The notes under the pieces are model-generated. The model saw only the letters and a program-made list of their open reading frames with translations, had not been told where the DNA came from and searched no databases. This document shows, in pieces, positions 25,231 through 36,400 of a DNA stretch of 64,000 bases. Origin of the DNA: Strongylocentrotus purpuratus (lineage: Eukaryota; Echinodermata; Echinoidea; Camarodonta; Strongylocentrotidae). The translations under genes and the position numbers were made by a program. Location: the NCBI RefSeq assembly GCF_000002235.5, contig NW_022145611.1:8624242-8688241 (forward strand), written 5' to 3'. Numbering within the stretch: the first letter of the stretch is position 1; the number at the start of each line of letters is the position of its first letter.

Positions 25231-25898
25231 GTGGACTACTCCCTGGCTGTGAACACAGACAAACTGTTGTCAACCCTAGAATACTTGTGGCCCCACTGAT
25301 TTAAACCTTGGAAAATTTTGTGGCAAATTATTTATCACTCCGTGCTTTTGACATTTCAAAAATATGAGGTTCATGTGCACTTAATGCATTTGAGTAATGA
25401 ATTGCAATCAAACACACTCCATTGCATGTGAATAGCTAAGTGGGAGCGATGTATATTTCATTTTCGAAGCCTGGTAGATGCAATTTTCATCCTTGATTAA
25501 AAATTGAATGAACCACTATTATGAAAGCAGTCACATAAAATGAAATTTGTATTCATGGTAAATTTCTGATTTGAAACAGATTTTATAATATATTGTATAA
25601 TACTGTATTTGAATAAATTATATCTCTTGCTTTTCAAATATCACTGGAGGCTCCATCTCTGAAGTGTCTTTTTCTGTCCATATCTCTCTCTCTCTCTCTC
25701 CGTTTCTGTCTCTAAATATCTCTGCCCCTTTCTTGGTTTCCATCTTTTTGTGTTCGTTTCTGTCTATCCCTCAATTACCCATCTCAACCTTCTTTGTCTG
25801 TTTATATAAAGTCTTCAGATTTCTCTCCATCTCTGTCCCTTCCCGTTTCCAGCTCCTCACTATATCATTATTTTCTCTTTCTCTCTCTCACACCCTCT

Positions 25899-25909
25899 TC
25901 ATCATCACC

Positions 25910-25964
<55 letters not shown>

Positions 25965-26040
25965 AATCATCATCATCTCTCTCACTCTCTCTCTCTCTCT
26001 CTCTCTCTCTTCTTCTTCTTCCTCTCTCTTTCTCTCCCTT
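25899..26040. repeat. (ATC)n followed by (TC)n microsatellite
   Basis: About 80 bp of TCA trinucleotides (25899-25978), then TC dinucleotides and TTC repeats to about 26040. Confidence 0.96.
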
Positions 26041-26446
26041 TCTCTGTCACTCTCTCACCATTCTAATACACAGTATGCTCCCTCCTAGATTACAACCTCT
26101 CTAGAAAGAACTCCTTAGCCCACTTCAAAGAACACAGAAATACTTGAATCCATACATAGCACCCTTCCTCTAGGCCATGTGCATATTAACACTGTCCCCC
26201 TTCTCTTTGCCAAAGAGACTACTCTGGAGAGAAGTAACATGCATGCAGCCAGGAGAAAAGGAAAAGGGGCCCGAACAGATTAGAGTACGTCCAAGGAGGC
26301 AGACAGATATCGAGAAAACATTATCTGTGGCAAGACAAGGATGGATGCTGGACAGAGCTCCTATGAATTTTAATGGCACCTGAGCATGCACTTCATGCAC
26401 TGTTGAAGTTTGTCCTGGATCACTGTTCATCTCACTCAACTACCCC

Positions 26447-26567
26447 CCCCCCCCCTCTCTCTCTCTCTCTATCTCTCTTTCTCTCTCCTCCTCCTCTCTG
26501 TCTGTATGTCTCTCTGTCTGTCTACTCTATCTCTCTTTCTCTCTCCTCCTCCTCTCTGTCTAATTCC

Positions 26568-26602
<35 letters not shown>

Positions 26603-26683
26603 TCTCTCACTCTATCTCTCTCTTCTCTCTCCTCCTCCTCTCTGTCTAATCCCTCATCTCTCTCTCTCTCTCTCTCTCTCTCC

Positions 26684-26717
<34 letters not shown>

Positions 26718-26878
26718 CCTCTCTCTCACTCTATCTCTCTTTCTCTCTCCTCCTCCTCCTCTCTGTCTAATCCCTCATCTCTCTCTCTCTCTCTCTCTCT
26801 CTCCCTCTCTCTCACTCTATCTCTCTTTCTCTCTCCTCCTCCTCCTCTCTGTCTAATCCCTCATCTCTCTCTCTCTGT
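26447..26878. repeat. TC-rich satellite with 85-120-bp higher-order unit
   Basis: A compound pyrimidine array. Within it the marker 'CTGTCTAATYCCTCATCTC' recurs near 26557, 26643, 26764 and 26851, each preceded by 'ACTCTATCTCTCTTTCTCTC' or 'TCCTCCTCCTC'. Expansion therefore occurred at the level of a compound unit as well as the dinucleotide. Confidence 0.9.
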
Positions 26879-27069
26879 TTGATCAGAACACGTCTTACTT
26901 TCGCATGCGATTCACACTCGTTGAAGAGGCTGCATGCAAAATCGTGTAATCCAAAGCTGGGTAATGTGAAATCCAATTTACGTTCTTGCCACCCCCTTCC
27001 ACTGGTTGTTGCACGAGACGTGCATGAGGGTGGATTCTGTTTTGTTTTTTCCTCTAAATGAAAGTAAAT

Positions 27070-27165
27070 CTTGAGAGAAGGAATTGAACCTGTTTGCAAT
27101 CACGATGAAAGCAAATTTTGAGAGAAGGAATTGAACCTGTTTGCAATCACAATGAAGCATACATT
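27070..27165. repeat. 47-bp tandem duplication
   Basis: 'TTGAGAGAAGGAATTGAACC' followed by 'TGTTTGCAATCAC' occurs twice, 47 bp apart. Confidence 0.88.
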
Positions 27166-27962
27166 TCAGGGAAGTACCAGGCAAAGAAAGGGAGGATAAA
27201 GATGTATATTTGCTCAGATAACTTACTCAGATTTAGTTTCAAAACCAATCAAAAATCAAAATTTGATCTGTTGTTCTGTCCCCCTAAATTTGCCATATTA
27301 TGATCTCTCAAAATATTTGGATATTACACATTAGGAATAAATATTTGTTTGATTCTATGATCCCCCAAAAAGCATCAAACTAAGAACAGCAAAAACTTAA
27401 AGCACAGAATATATTGTTACAATTTATCTATTGTTACATCCACTATAAGCAATTTATATAAACATTCTCATTGGGATACTCCATATTCAAAATCTATAAA
27501 CCGAGTATAATGACTGAATCAAGTTTACCATGAAAAACAAGACAAAGAAATAAGTATGTATGATTTAATACCCAAACTCTCTATACTTCCATGCCAGCTA
27601 ATCATAGATATTCTGAAAATGGTGTATTCCATCAGCAAAATGATCTCTGCCCTTTATTACATGTACCTCTTTCAGTGATGATTTTATGCAACATATATAT
27701 ATCCACTGTCTGAATCTCAATTTCATTTTGGCCCCTCTCACTCTGGCAGCACATATTACTGTCACTGGCATAACAATAATGACATACATGTGCATTTAGA
27801 ACATAATCATAATCACTCACTCAACACCTAATTCAAATGTGTGTATCTTTGGATGAATTCCAAAAGGAAGTTACTTTCTATGATTTTTACATACAGTATT
27901 TTAAAGCACCCTTTCATGGGATTATTTACAAGATTTTATGCGACATACTGTCTGTTGAGATT

Positions 27963-28742
27963 GGGCCGTATGCATAAAAAGTAGCAATTGCTTGTGCTAG
28001 CCTTTTACTTGAATCCGTATGCATAAACATAAGCAATTGCTTGCAAGCAAATGCTTTTGCTAGCAAGCACAAGCAATTGCTTGATGTCCGCAAGCAATTG
28101 CTTAAAAACGTATGCATAAAACGAACCTTTTGCTTGTTCTTATAAGCAATTGCTTACGTTTTTTCAAGCTCCGTCATAGCAGCTTGAGCTCTTGCTTAAT
28201 CAGGACGTTCGCGGTTAAGCATCATGTTTATGCTCGTTAGAGAAAAACCAAAGTTGTACAGGAGTAGAATAAATCGAAAAGAAATTGCTCCCGAGACCTA
28301 TCGGAAACTATTCCATTTCGACAAAGAGAACGTTGAGTGGTTAGCACACAGGTTCATACCTGAACATGATGAAAAACGGGGAGGATGTCTGACAACGGTG
28401 GAGAGCATGGAGGCCACGCTCCACTACTTGGCGGATCCGGGTTACCAAACAACAGTTATACTGCCATGTCAGGAAAGGCTACCCCACACATTTGAATACA
28501 CTACTAGTATGCGAAACCCGCCTTTGTTCTCCCATGAATGATGTTCGCACCGGCGTGACGTCGCTATTGTTGAGATCGTAAGCAATTGCTTGCTGGAGGC
28601 AAGCAAAAGGTTTGAGCACAAGCAAAATGTTATGCATACGGATTTAAGCAATTGCTTGAGCTTGATCTTTTGCTTGACAAGCAATTGCTTGTGCTTGAAG
28701 CAATTGCTTGCAAGCAATTGCTACTTTTTATGCATACGGCCC
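27963..28742 (+). mobile_element. Harbinger (PIF)-type DNA transposon remnant, 780 bp, 32-bp perfect TIR
   Basis: The element begins GGGCCGTATGCATAAAAAGT and ends with its exact reverse complement; the match is perfect over 32 bp. Inside the ends the palindrome AGCAATTGCTT or a close form occurs about ten times, five in the left 190 bp (CAATTG at 27985, 28034, 28074, 28095, 28147) and five in the right 160 bp (28583, 28649, 28682, 28701, 28715). A plus-strand ORF between them encodes a HARBI1-like transposase N-terminal fragment. The flanks are ATT on the left and AGA on the right. The matching empty site in the next tandem unit (about 29000-29030) shows exactly three extra bases on the right, which fits a decayed 3-bp target duplication as used by Harbinger elements. 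The catalytic half of the transposase is absent, so it moved in trans or has since been deleted. Confidence 0.85.
28224..28541 (+). pseudogene. HARBI1-like transposase N-terminal fragment
   Basis: This 105-codon ORF lies inside the Harbinger-type element. It contains YRKLFHFDKENVEWLAHRF, then LTTVESMEATLHYLADPGYQ. The pattern (Arg-rich start, F-x-F-x-K/R-E, hydrophobic helix, 'L(T)..e..l.tL.yla..g(f/y)q') is that of the N-terminal region of HARBI1/PIF nucleases. In full-length members a VGDL-like motif and a DDE catalytic domain of about 250 residues follow. Here similarity ends just after 'GYQTTV' and the ORF closes about 30 codons later, so no catalytic residues remain. It has no function as a nuclease. 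The short open frame may simply have survived decay. The family call rests on remembered motif patterns, not an alignment. Confidence 0.68.
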
Positions 28743-29214
28743 AGAATGCACGCTCTGAATCTCACTTTTATTCTTGGCCGCTCTCTCATTCTGGAAGCAT
28801 GTGACTGTCGCCGTTTGTCTGTAGCATACCAGTAATAGTATAGATACATTTATAACATATACAAATCCACTCCCTAACACCTAATGCAAATTTGCATATC
28901 TTTGGTTAAATGGCATGAGGGCGTTAAGCTGTATGAATTTTACATACAGTCAGCACCCTTTCATGGATGATTTACCAGATTCTGATGATTTTATGCGACA
29001 AACTGTCTGTTGAGATTATGCACGCTCTGAATCTCACCTCTATTTTTTGGCCGCTCTTACTCTAGTAGTATGTGACTGTCACAGTTAGCCTGAAGCATAA
29101 TGGCTACCCTGAGTTTGTGCATATATATAAGTACTAATGACACTGACGCATTCATAACATATTCAGAGCCACTCCCTAACACTAACCTGTACATATAGAA
29201 CACATCATATAGAT

Positions 29215-29475
29215 ATATTCAAAGCCAGAAGGTTTTAAATCATAATCCTCATCTGACTCTCAAAAGACAAGATTACAAATGACAATAATGAAGTCATTAC
29301 ATATTCAGCTCCACCCTATCACACCTCAAATGTAAAGAAGAACATATGATCTGATGAGTGCCAGAAGGGGTCATAAAGCATTTCTAACTGTCAGCAAACA
29401 ATACTACAAAAGACAATGATGAAGTCATTTCATATTCAGCTCCACCTCCTTACACCTAATGTGATACAATGTAGA
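29215..29475. repeat. Two ~125-bp tandem units, each with a hairpin-family copy
   Basis: 'GACAATRATGAAGTCATT..CATATTCAGCTCCACC' and 'CACCT(A/C)A..TGT' repeat about 125 bp apart. Each unit includes a 'GCCAGAAGG...CTCTCA/CTGTCAGCA' inverted pair (about 29222-29268 and 29345-29400). Confidence 0.7.
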
Positions 29476-31744
29476 ACTATATTGTGACGATACTGCATAC
29501 CCACAATCTACCATTTTTATAATTTGCATTTTTGCTGAATACCTACTCACCAATGTGACACTTCCCTCCTAATCCATGCTCACATATTTATTTTCAACTC
29601 CTTTGTAAATACTAATAGCTCATTTATTATCTTATATTTTTTATTACGAGTATAAGATATTCATTTGATTGAAGAAAAATTATGGGTAAATTGTATGGAA
29701 ATGATGTTTACCGATTTAGATGCATTTATTATTACAGCAATATGTGCACTATAAGTTAACTGGATGCCAAACTAAATCTTTACCATGTAATCATGTAAAA
29801 AATTAAAAAGAGGTGAATCTTAGCTTTGCCGAGAACTTGCCTCAGGCTTGCCCAATATAGCAAAAGCTAATATTTTGCATTGAGATTTTAAAACACACAT
29901 CAGTATTAATGAAATAAGGACGGATATCCTGAACAGTCCATGGATATCAGAAAATAGTCCAAGCTTAATAGAGGTTAGGAACTGTTCACGCACAAGATAT
30001 CATAATATAAAGAATCTGTGTGAGAGGAAATTCTTTTTTTTTGTTCTTTTTTTTTTTGTAAGGAATCTTTCTATTTAAATATATATATTTCTTTCAGCTT
30101 TGCCACCCTGGACAATACATCCCAGCATGCTATTAGTGAACAATTGGAAGTATTGCATGGCAAAATACAGCACCTGTGTGAAACCTAAATAAAGTTGCAC
30201 CTTTCACACAGAACTTTGCACTCCAATAACGGCCAACCTTCTAGCCAGAGATTTACCTACTTTACAAGCAATCAGAGCAAATTTGGAGCAAAATGAGTTC
30301 ATGATGCCATCCTGGAAGTGATTCCGTCTCTGACGACAGAACGGCAATATGAAAGAGATTTTCCTAACATATACAGTTGGATGACATTACAACAACAACA
30401 AAACACAGCCAAGAAGGCATATATTCAGGCTCTATAGTTAGGGGAAGAGCAATATATTGCTGGAATGGGTAAAACAGGCTTTATGTATTTCCCTTCATTA
30501 CATGGATATTTCACTCTATTCGAGATTGCTCATATGAAATATGCAGCATGTCGTGAATTTTGTAAGCAAAGTCACTATGCAGTGCTTTTCTCTGCTCAAC
30601 CTGCAGCTGCCATATGGACATGTGCATGTATACAGTGGTATGCCCTAACAGAAATTCCAATCAGCAATTATGCAAATGAGGGGCATTCAACGCACGCTCA
30701 TTATCATTATGCGAATGGAAGCTAAAGATCGTTACGCCTGCTCTTAACAATGGATTACGATTGATTTTTCCCTGCTTTCCAGCAGTAATTTTTTAGTTTC
30801 TACATATGCTATACTAATCAATTCTCATAATGCTTTTAATCAGAAGGCAGATGGGTTTAATATGATAAGCTCATCAAAAATTGTGATACAGTGGAATTTT
30901 AATGGACGATACTTTATAGTGCAAAAGCTACACTTTTCCAAGGCATATTAATCAAAATATGTCAACGTAAACACCATATATATATATATATAATTCTAAT
31001 TTTCTGGAAAAGAAATGAAATTCTTTGTCCTTTTTATTTTCAAACTTGACATATTTAGCTTTCATGAATTTTACATGTACTTGATCATTAACAAATAAGA
31101 GTGTACAAAGGTGGATCAAGTTTAATTTTTTTGAAAGTACATGTAGCAAGGAAATAGCCTAAAGTTGTTCACTTATCCAACCAATGTGAAAACAAGAAAC
31201 ATTTTTAACACAATATTTTATCTACCCGTAAACAACTGTTTTGTTGTTCTATATTTTGTGGAATTTTCTGCAAATCAAATTGATAAAAAACAGAATGTAA
31301 TAATAATTTTAACATAAAATGGGGTATTCAAATTTATTAAAAGCTATCTTAAATCCTTGATCATATGCAAAATGTGCAGCCAGCTGGGCAATGATAATCG
31401 ACCACGCTAGTGCACACAAACTTATCACATCTATCGGAAATTTATGCGATTGAACTTTTGGGTTTCAAATCTCACACGGTATGAAGAATTGCTTCATTGA
31501 GCATGACCTCATTTAGTAGAGCTGTTTGCTTACATATCACCTGCATTATGAGAGTGAGCAAACGACCATAGTTGACCAACTCTGTAAATCTCTCATCTCC
31601 CTGCTGTCCCTTTGCTAATAAAAAAATCACCCATTTATTTTGACACGGACAGTGAGCTAATGGACAGTATCCCACTGACACTTTAAATGCACTGCAATAC
31701 ATTGAGAGGTGTGAGGATTTAACCCATACTGCAATGGGTCAGAT

Positions 31745-32075
31745 ATGGTCTGCTACCAGCAAGAAGGTTTAATATTGATATTGTATAATTTTTACGTTTG
31801 TAGAGTCGATGCCCTTCTTTTTGTCAAAAAACATTAACTAATTTTTTTCTTAACTTTTAAAATCGTTTGTTTAGATCCAGAAGGGCAATAACTGATATCA
31901 TTGTGCACAGAGTTAACGCCTTTCTGGCTTCAAACAGACAAAATAGGTGAAATGTGAGGAGTTTGCCTGCAGTACGTGACATGCATTAGATATTGTCAGT
32001 TGAGAGCAAAAAGGTCTCAACTCTTATCAATTTATACATCTAAAGAGTCAACACCCGACTTGTTCTTAACAGACA
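31745..32075. repeat. Three consecutive hairpin-family copies
   Basis: Copies lie at about 31750-31825 (CAGCAAGAAGG...GCCCTTC), 31865-31942 (GTTTAGATCCAGAAGGGC...GTTAACGCCTTTCTGGCTTC) and 31990-32072 (GTTGAGAGCAAAAAGG...GTCAACACCCGACTTGTTCT). The middle one is the best preserved. Confidence 0.72.
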
Positions 32076-32622
32076 TTACATACGGTTTTCTGGGCATTGA
32101 TGCCTGCATCCTAAACTGATCATTTCCGGTCGAACGGTAAAGAGGTATTTTCCTCATTTCGCTAAAAGTATTGGGAAGTCCATTTAAAGCCAAGCCCAAG
32201 TGAAAAGATACTAGCGTGGCTCCAATTGTATGGGTTTTTTTCTCCTTTAAATCTAGACAGGGGGTCATAGGTCTCTTCAAAGAGCGCAGTCATTAGGAGA
32301 GAGTGGCCGGAGTGACCACTGTAATCAATTTCTAGCTCGCTGCAATGAATACAACTCCTCTGATATGAGAGAATGCATGAATACTACATGAAGTAGGATC
32401 CAAGTTCAGTGTTGGTATATGCTGTGTGATAAGGACAAACATGAGCAATACTCGGTTACTATTTTTGTGTGTGATTAACATGCGGGTATGAGAAACCATT
32501 TATGTAAAGATGCATGGTTTATTAAGAGAATGTAGAAGACAATATCGCCTATCAAGGTACAATCATAGCTAATTTGCAGGCAAAATCATTATGGCTATAT
32601 CGGGGGACAATAGATCACCTTT

Positions 32623-33118
32623 CTCATATCACCCCAAAAAATAAAAAGCAATATGATCATTATTATATATCTACTTTATACTACTATTTGTCCAACTTTT
32701 ATCAGACCCAAATTCCAAGATGTGAGACGATTGGGATAAATAAAAAAATAAAAAAACATTCCTGTGGTCCTAACAATTTGTTGGGGTCCAAATACATGGT
32801 ACATCGTAGTCTTGAAGGTGATATGCAACCCACGCAACGTAGGGTTTCCCTTTCAATGCCGACACCTTTCAATATCACCCAAAATAATGTTTAAAAATCA
32901 TCATCAATATTATTTATCTATACTTTATCCTCATTTATCCAACTTTTATCTGACCAAACTTCCCAGATGTGAGACGAAAGGGAGAAAAAAATCAAACAAA
33001 AAACATTCCTTTGGTCCTAACAATATTTTTTTGTCCAAATATATGGTACACCCTAGTCCTGAAGGTGATATGCAACCCACGCAACGTAGGGTTTCCCTTT
33101 CACTGCCGACACCTTTCA
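32623..33118. repeat. 247-bp tandem duplication (2 copies)
   Basis: 'ATATGCAACCCACGCAACGT' occurs at 32821 and 33068, exactly 247 bp apart, and the flanking blocks match throughout (for example 'CCAACTTTTATC', 'GATGTGAGACGA', 'AACATTCCT(G/T)TGGTCCTAAC'). The last ~60 bp, ending 'GCCGACACCTTTCAA', is the best conserved part. Confidence 0.9.
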
Positions 33119-33239
33119 AAGCCTTAACTTCATGTCTCCTGAGGAGAAACATTCTTATGTAGGGCTTCACTTTACCACAGTCTAGACATTAGGGAGTTCA
33201 TGCTAAAAGAGTTCATGCTTAAAGAGTTCATGCTTAAAG

Positions 33240-33610
33240 CCAAAAGGGTTTACTGTCTATTGAGAAACAGAAAGGTGTTATCTCTGTGTTAAATAATGAT
33301 AATATTAGTGGGTTCTTGTATAGCATTCATGTCTGTCAGAGTTGACACCCCGGCGCTCCACAATTATTACCCCCAGCTTTAGCATGGGTGCAAGCAGCGC
33401 TTTAACATTTTAAGGAATGAATTCCTGCCAGGTACCTATTAACCTCACCTGGGTTGAGTCAGTGTGGCAAATGTAGATTAATGACTTGCTAAAGGATATT
33501 CGTGCCATGGCTGGACTTGAACCATGAACCATGTGATCCACAGCTTTGTGATGAATCCACTAGACCATGATACCTCCGCAGGATATTAAGCCCTTCTTGC
33601 TCTCAACAGA
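33240..33610. repeat. Hairpin-family copy interrupted by a SINE
   Basis: The left arm 'CTGTCTATTGAGAAACAGAA' (about 33251) and the right arm 'AAGCCCTTCTTGCTCTCAAC' (about 33587) are inverted members of the hairpin family. They are separated by about 320 bp that is mostly a reverse-strand SINE (33350-33580). This reads as a SINE inserted into an older hairpin. Confidence 0.55.
33350..33580 (-). mobile_element. tRNA-derived SINE, reverse orientation
   Basis: Read on the minus strand it has an A-box region ('TATCATGGTCTAGTGGATTC'), a B-box-like 'GGTTCAAGTCCAGCC', the body 'GACTCAACCCAGGTGAGGTT' with 'AATAGGTACCTGGCAGGAAT', and the end 'GCTAAAGCTGGGGGTAATAA'. It matches the plus-strand SINE at 58409-58620 block by block. 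Confidence 0.85.
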
Positions 33611-33616
33611 CAATAT

Positions 33617-33695
33617 CATGTTTGGAGTTAGAAGGGTGTTAACTCATATCATTTTACAAAGACTTAACACCCTTCTGGCTCCGAACAGTATCTGG
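33617..33695. repeat. Hairpin-family copy, well preserved
   Basis: 'TTTGGAGTTAGAAGGGTGTT' and 'TTAACACCCTTCTGGCTCCG' are near-perfect inverted arms about 30 bp apart. Confidence 0.82.
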
Positions 33696-35489
33696 TTGCT
33701 CCAACTGTCTCATCACACTACCAAATAACAATGCATTTGGAAATTGTTCCGACTGCCAGAGGCCAAAGACATAGTCTTCTTAGTTCTTTCAGTGAAAACA
33801 TACAAGATGGAACAATGGAATGTGTATCATAATGTTAGACTTGCATTTCTTAACCTAAAACTTGTTTAGTGATTGTCCTAAGACAATGGATAAACATAAC
33901 AAAATATGCATTACCGATTCTTTGAAAGGCAGTAATGTAGTAAAAATGCACCTTGGTTCAGATGTGTATATCTTTGGTTGAATTCCAGACGGATGTTCAT
34001 TTGTATGATTTTTACATACAGTAAGCACTGTTTAATGGATGATTTTCTTGAACCCATTCACAGATGTCTTATTGTCATTCATAATGCATACCTTTTGTAT
34101 TCAAAATGACAACTCTCAGAGCGCTGACTAGTTTTCCCATTCATAGCCAAACTTCATCAAGATGACTGTTTTCATATCTACTAAAGACAATGAAAAATAA
34201 ACATGGTTTCGCTCTTTTCCACATGCTAAATCGAAAGTCTGACCATCGGAATATTCATTGGTCTACTGAGCATGCACCATATGATAAAATCCAATTCACA
34301 TGGGCCTTATTATGCAAATGAGCAAATGTTATCAGGGGTAGCATCTGACGTCATGATTCGCGAGTAGTACTAGTACTCACGGAAACTGTCTATGGCGCAT
34401 TACATCACACATAACAAGTGCGTATTTCATTGTGATGTCATAAGTCTGTGCTTATCTATGTTTTCGTGAAAGCATGTGATGATGTCATCAATATGCGTTT
34501 GATATTGACGCAAATTCATCACTTCTTCTAAAAAAAAATTATGTTCATTACTGTATACAATGAAGATGATTATCGGTAGGTCAGTAGATCTAGGGTTTCG
34601 TTAACGGAAACACTTTGGTTGCTTCTTTCGCCTTGCTTCACGGTTTACTCCTTTGCCACACTTGCATTTTGCTACATTTGCTACATGCATGACTAATGAA
34701 CACAAATATATAGTCTAGTCAGCAATTTGTACAGTTTAGTATCTTTAACAGGCTTTCAATGTCTATTTTTGCTCGTACTTTTTTCCACCATGAAGGTTTT
34801 TTGAACTCTTTTTGTGCATTCTGATTCAGGAAAAAAAAATTCTTTCACAGGTGGTTATCCTAATATGTATAAAACATAAGATATAGAAAAACAAAATTCA
34901 TCACAATGGAGTCACAGCAAGAAGTCAATATCTCAATCAAGTTTTAAAATTCTCCATCCTTCCCCAGCTGTTATCCAGAAAGAAAATGAAGAAAAAATAG
35001 AAATATGCTGTACCTAAGAAAATATTTTTAGAAACATGGGTAAACTTCAGAGCAGCTTGAGTAAATTCATACATACATGTACCTATTTTGAATATGAATT
35101 TCTAATATTTTAATTTGATCTAAGCCCTCAACTTCCAATACGCCCATACTTTGTCACTTATACAAGCTAAAATACACAACTGTCTCTTTAAGTGCAAATT
35201 GGATATCTACAAAATAGGTATACCCGGTATGCATATTGTGATGTATTTTCAAGTATAAAAAAAATTCAAAGGAATACATGGATGCCTAAGAGCATTCACA
35301 GAGTATACTCATCATACTTAAATTACATTCTTGAGTTATATACGACTTCATTCACTACCTACTTTTCCAATGGCACTAGAAGATGAGAATTGATGATAAC
35401 AGCAATACAGTTGCATAATATTACATGCAATGAGGCTGCAGAAGAGGTGTTCAAACACCTGCAGGGGAAGGCTTGTTCCTTACTAATTA

Positions 35490-35570
35490 GTCTGCTGGGA
35501 GATGAAGAGGCATTACCTTATTTATTTGAACAGGGGAGTAGTAACACCCTTCTCACTCTCAACACATAGT
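35490..35570. repeat. Hairpin-family copy (diverged left arm)
   Basis: The right arm 'GTAACACCCTTCTCACTCTC' is typical of the family; the left arm 'GTCTGCTGGGAGATGAAGAGG' is weaker. Confidence 0.55.
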
Positions 35571-36164
35571 ATGGTACAAAAGATGTATAAAAATAGACAA
35601 TTTATCTTTAACAGTTCATAGAGTAGAAAGAGTAGCATACATGCAAGTTATGTCGTTCTTTGTGATGCATAATATTTTGTTGGCATCATCATGAATCAAC
35701 AAATCCGTACAGTACTATATATGACAGATTCTTTGAATTATCGCAAAGAATTGTTCATCATCAAAAAGAGTTTTCAATTTCATCGACATGGTTTATATCT
35801 GATATGTGTTTTATGGATTCAATTTAAAAAAAATATATATCTTCAACACATCTCTTGCTAATTTTTGTTTAAACGACTGTGAATATGTCGGAATCATACC
35901 TCCCCCTTCATTTTCATATGACTTGTCTAGTTATACATGTCAACCATGTCTCTCATTTATCTTTATCATTAACTTCTATGAGTACAAATAAATCTTATGT
36001 ATTTCCATGCCTCTCAATCATATATTTCAGCAACACTACATTCTTGAATATGTGTCTCGCATATTAATTTATACAAGCCACTAGTACAAAAATGAAGCAT
36101 TTTCGACGACTAGGTAGGAGTAAATTTCACCCACAAATTTAGGGTCAAGTTAACATTGTTATTG

Positions 36165-36400
36165 ATTACGCTGCAACCCCTTATGTAATTTAATTAATAA
36201 ACCCCCGCAGACTGGCAGCATACATGTTAAATGGTCTGCGCAATGGAAGGGGGTAGCCGAGGCGGGGTCCTGGGAAATCGATGCTAATTTGACGGTGATT
36301 GCCCTGGTATGAGACGACCGGGCCCAATCGAAATCACCGCGAGGAGCGAGCTGAAGAGGACTCCCATCTGCTACAATAATGTCAACAAATTGCAAGGATA
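36165..36400. other. GC-rich intronic island
   Basis: Roughly 230 bp of high GC with several CpG (for example GACGACCGGG, CACCGCGAGGAGCG) sit in otherwise AT-rich intron. No repeat structure, inverted ends or exchanger-frame exon is visible. An open minus-strand frame has no recognisable domain. It is a candidate enhancer or internal promoter, offered only as a compositional observation. Confidence 0.35.

Larger units (their letters stand above)
27711..29200. repeat. ~265-bp unit in three tandem copies (one split by a transposon)
   Basis: The markers 'TGAATCTCA..TT...TTGGCC', 'TTTTTACATACAGT', 'CACCCTTTCATGG' and 'GACA(T/A)ACTGTCTGTTGAGATT' repeat in the same order. Unit starts are near 27711, 28756 and 29029. 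Subtracting the 780-bp insertion plus three bases gives periods of about 262 and 273 bp. A fourth, isolated copy of part of the unit lies near 33960-34075. Confidence 0.82.

Noticed and set aside
25664-26882. His-rich and Ser/Leu-rich open frames
   Set aside because: The poly-His comes from (ATC)n and the rest from (TC)n satellites; these are not genes.
27985-28720. CRISPR array or bacterial-type repeat
   Set aside because: The AGCAATTGCTTG copies are irregularly spaced palindromes inside a eukaryotic DNA transposon, with no spacer regularity and no cas genes.
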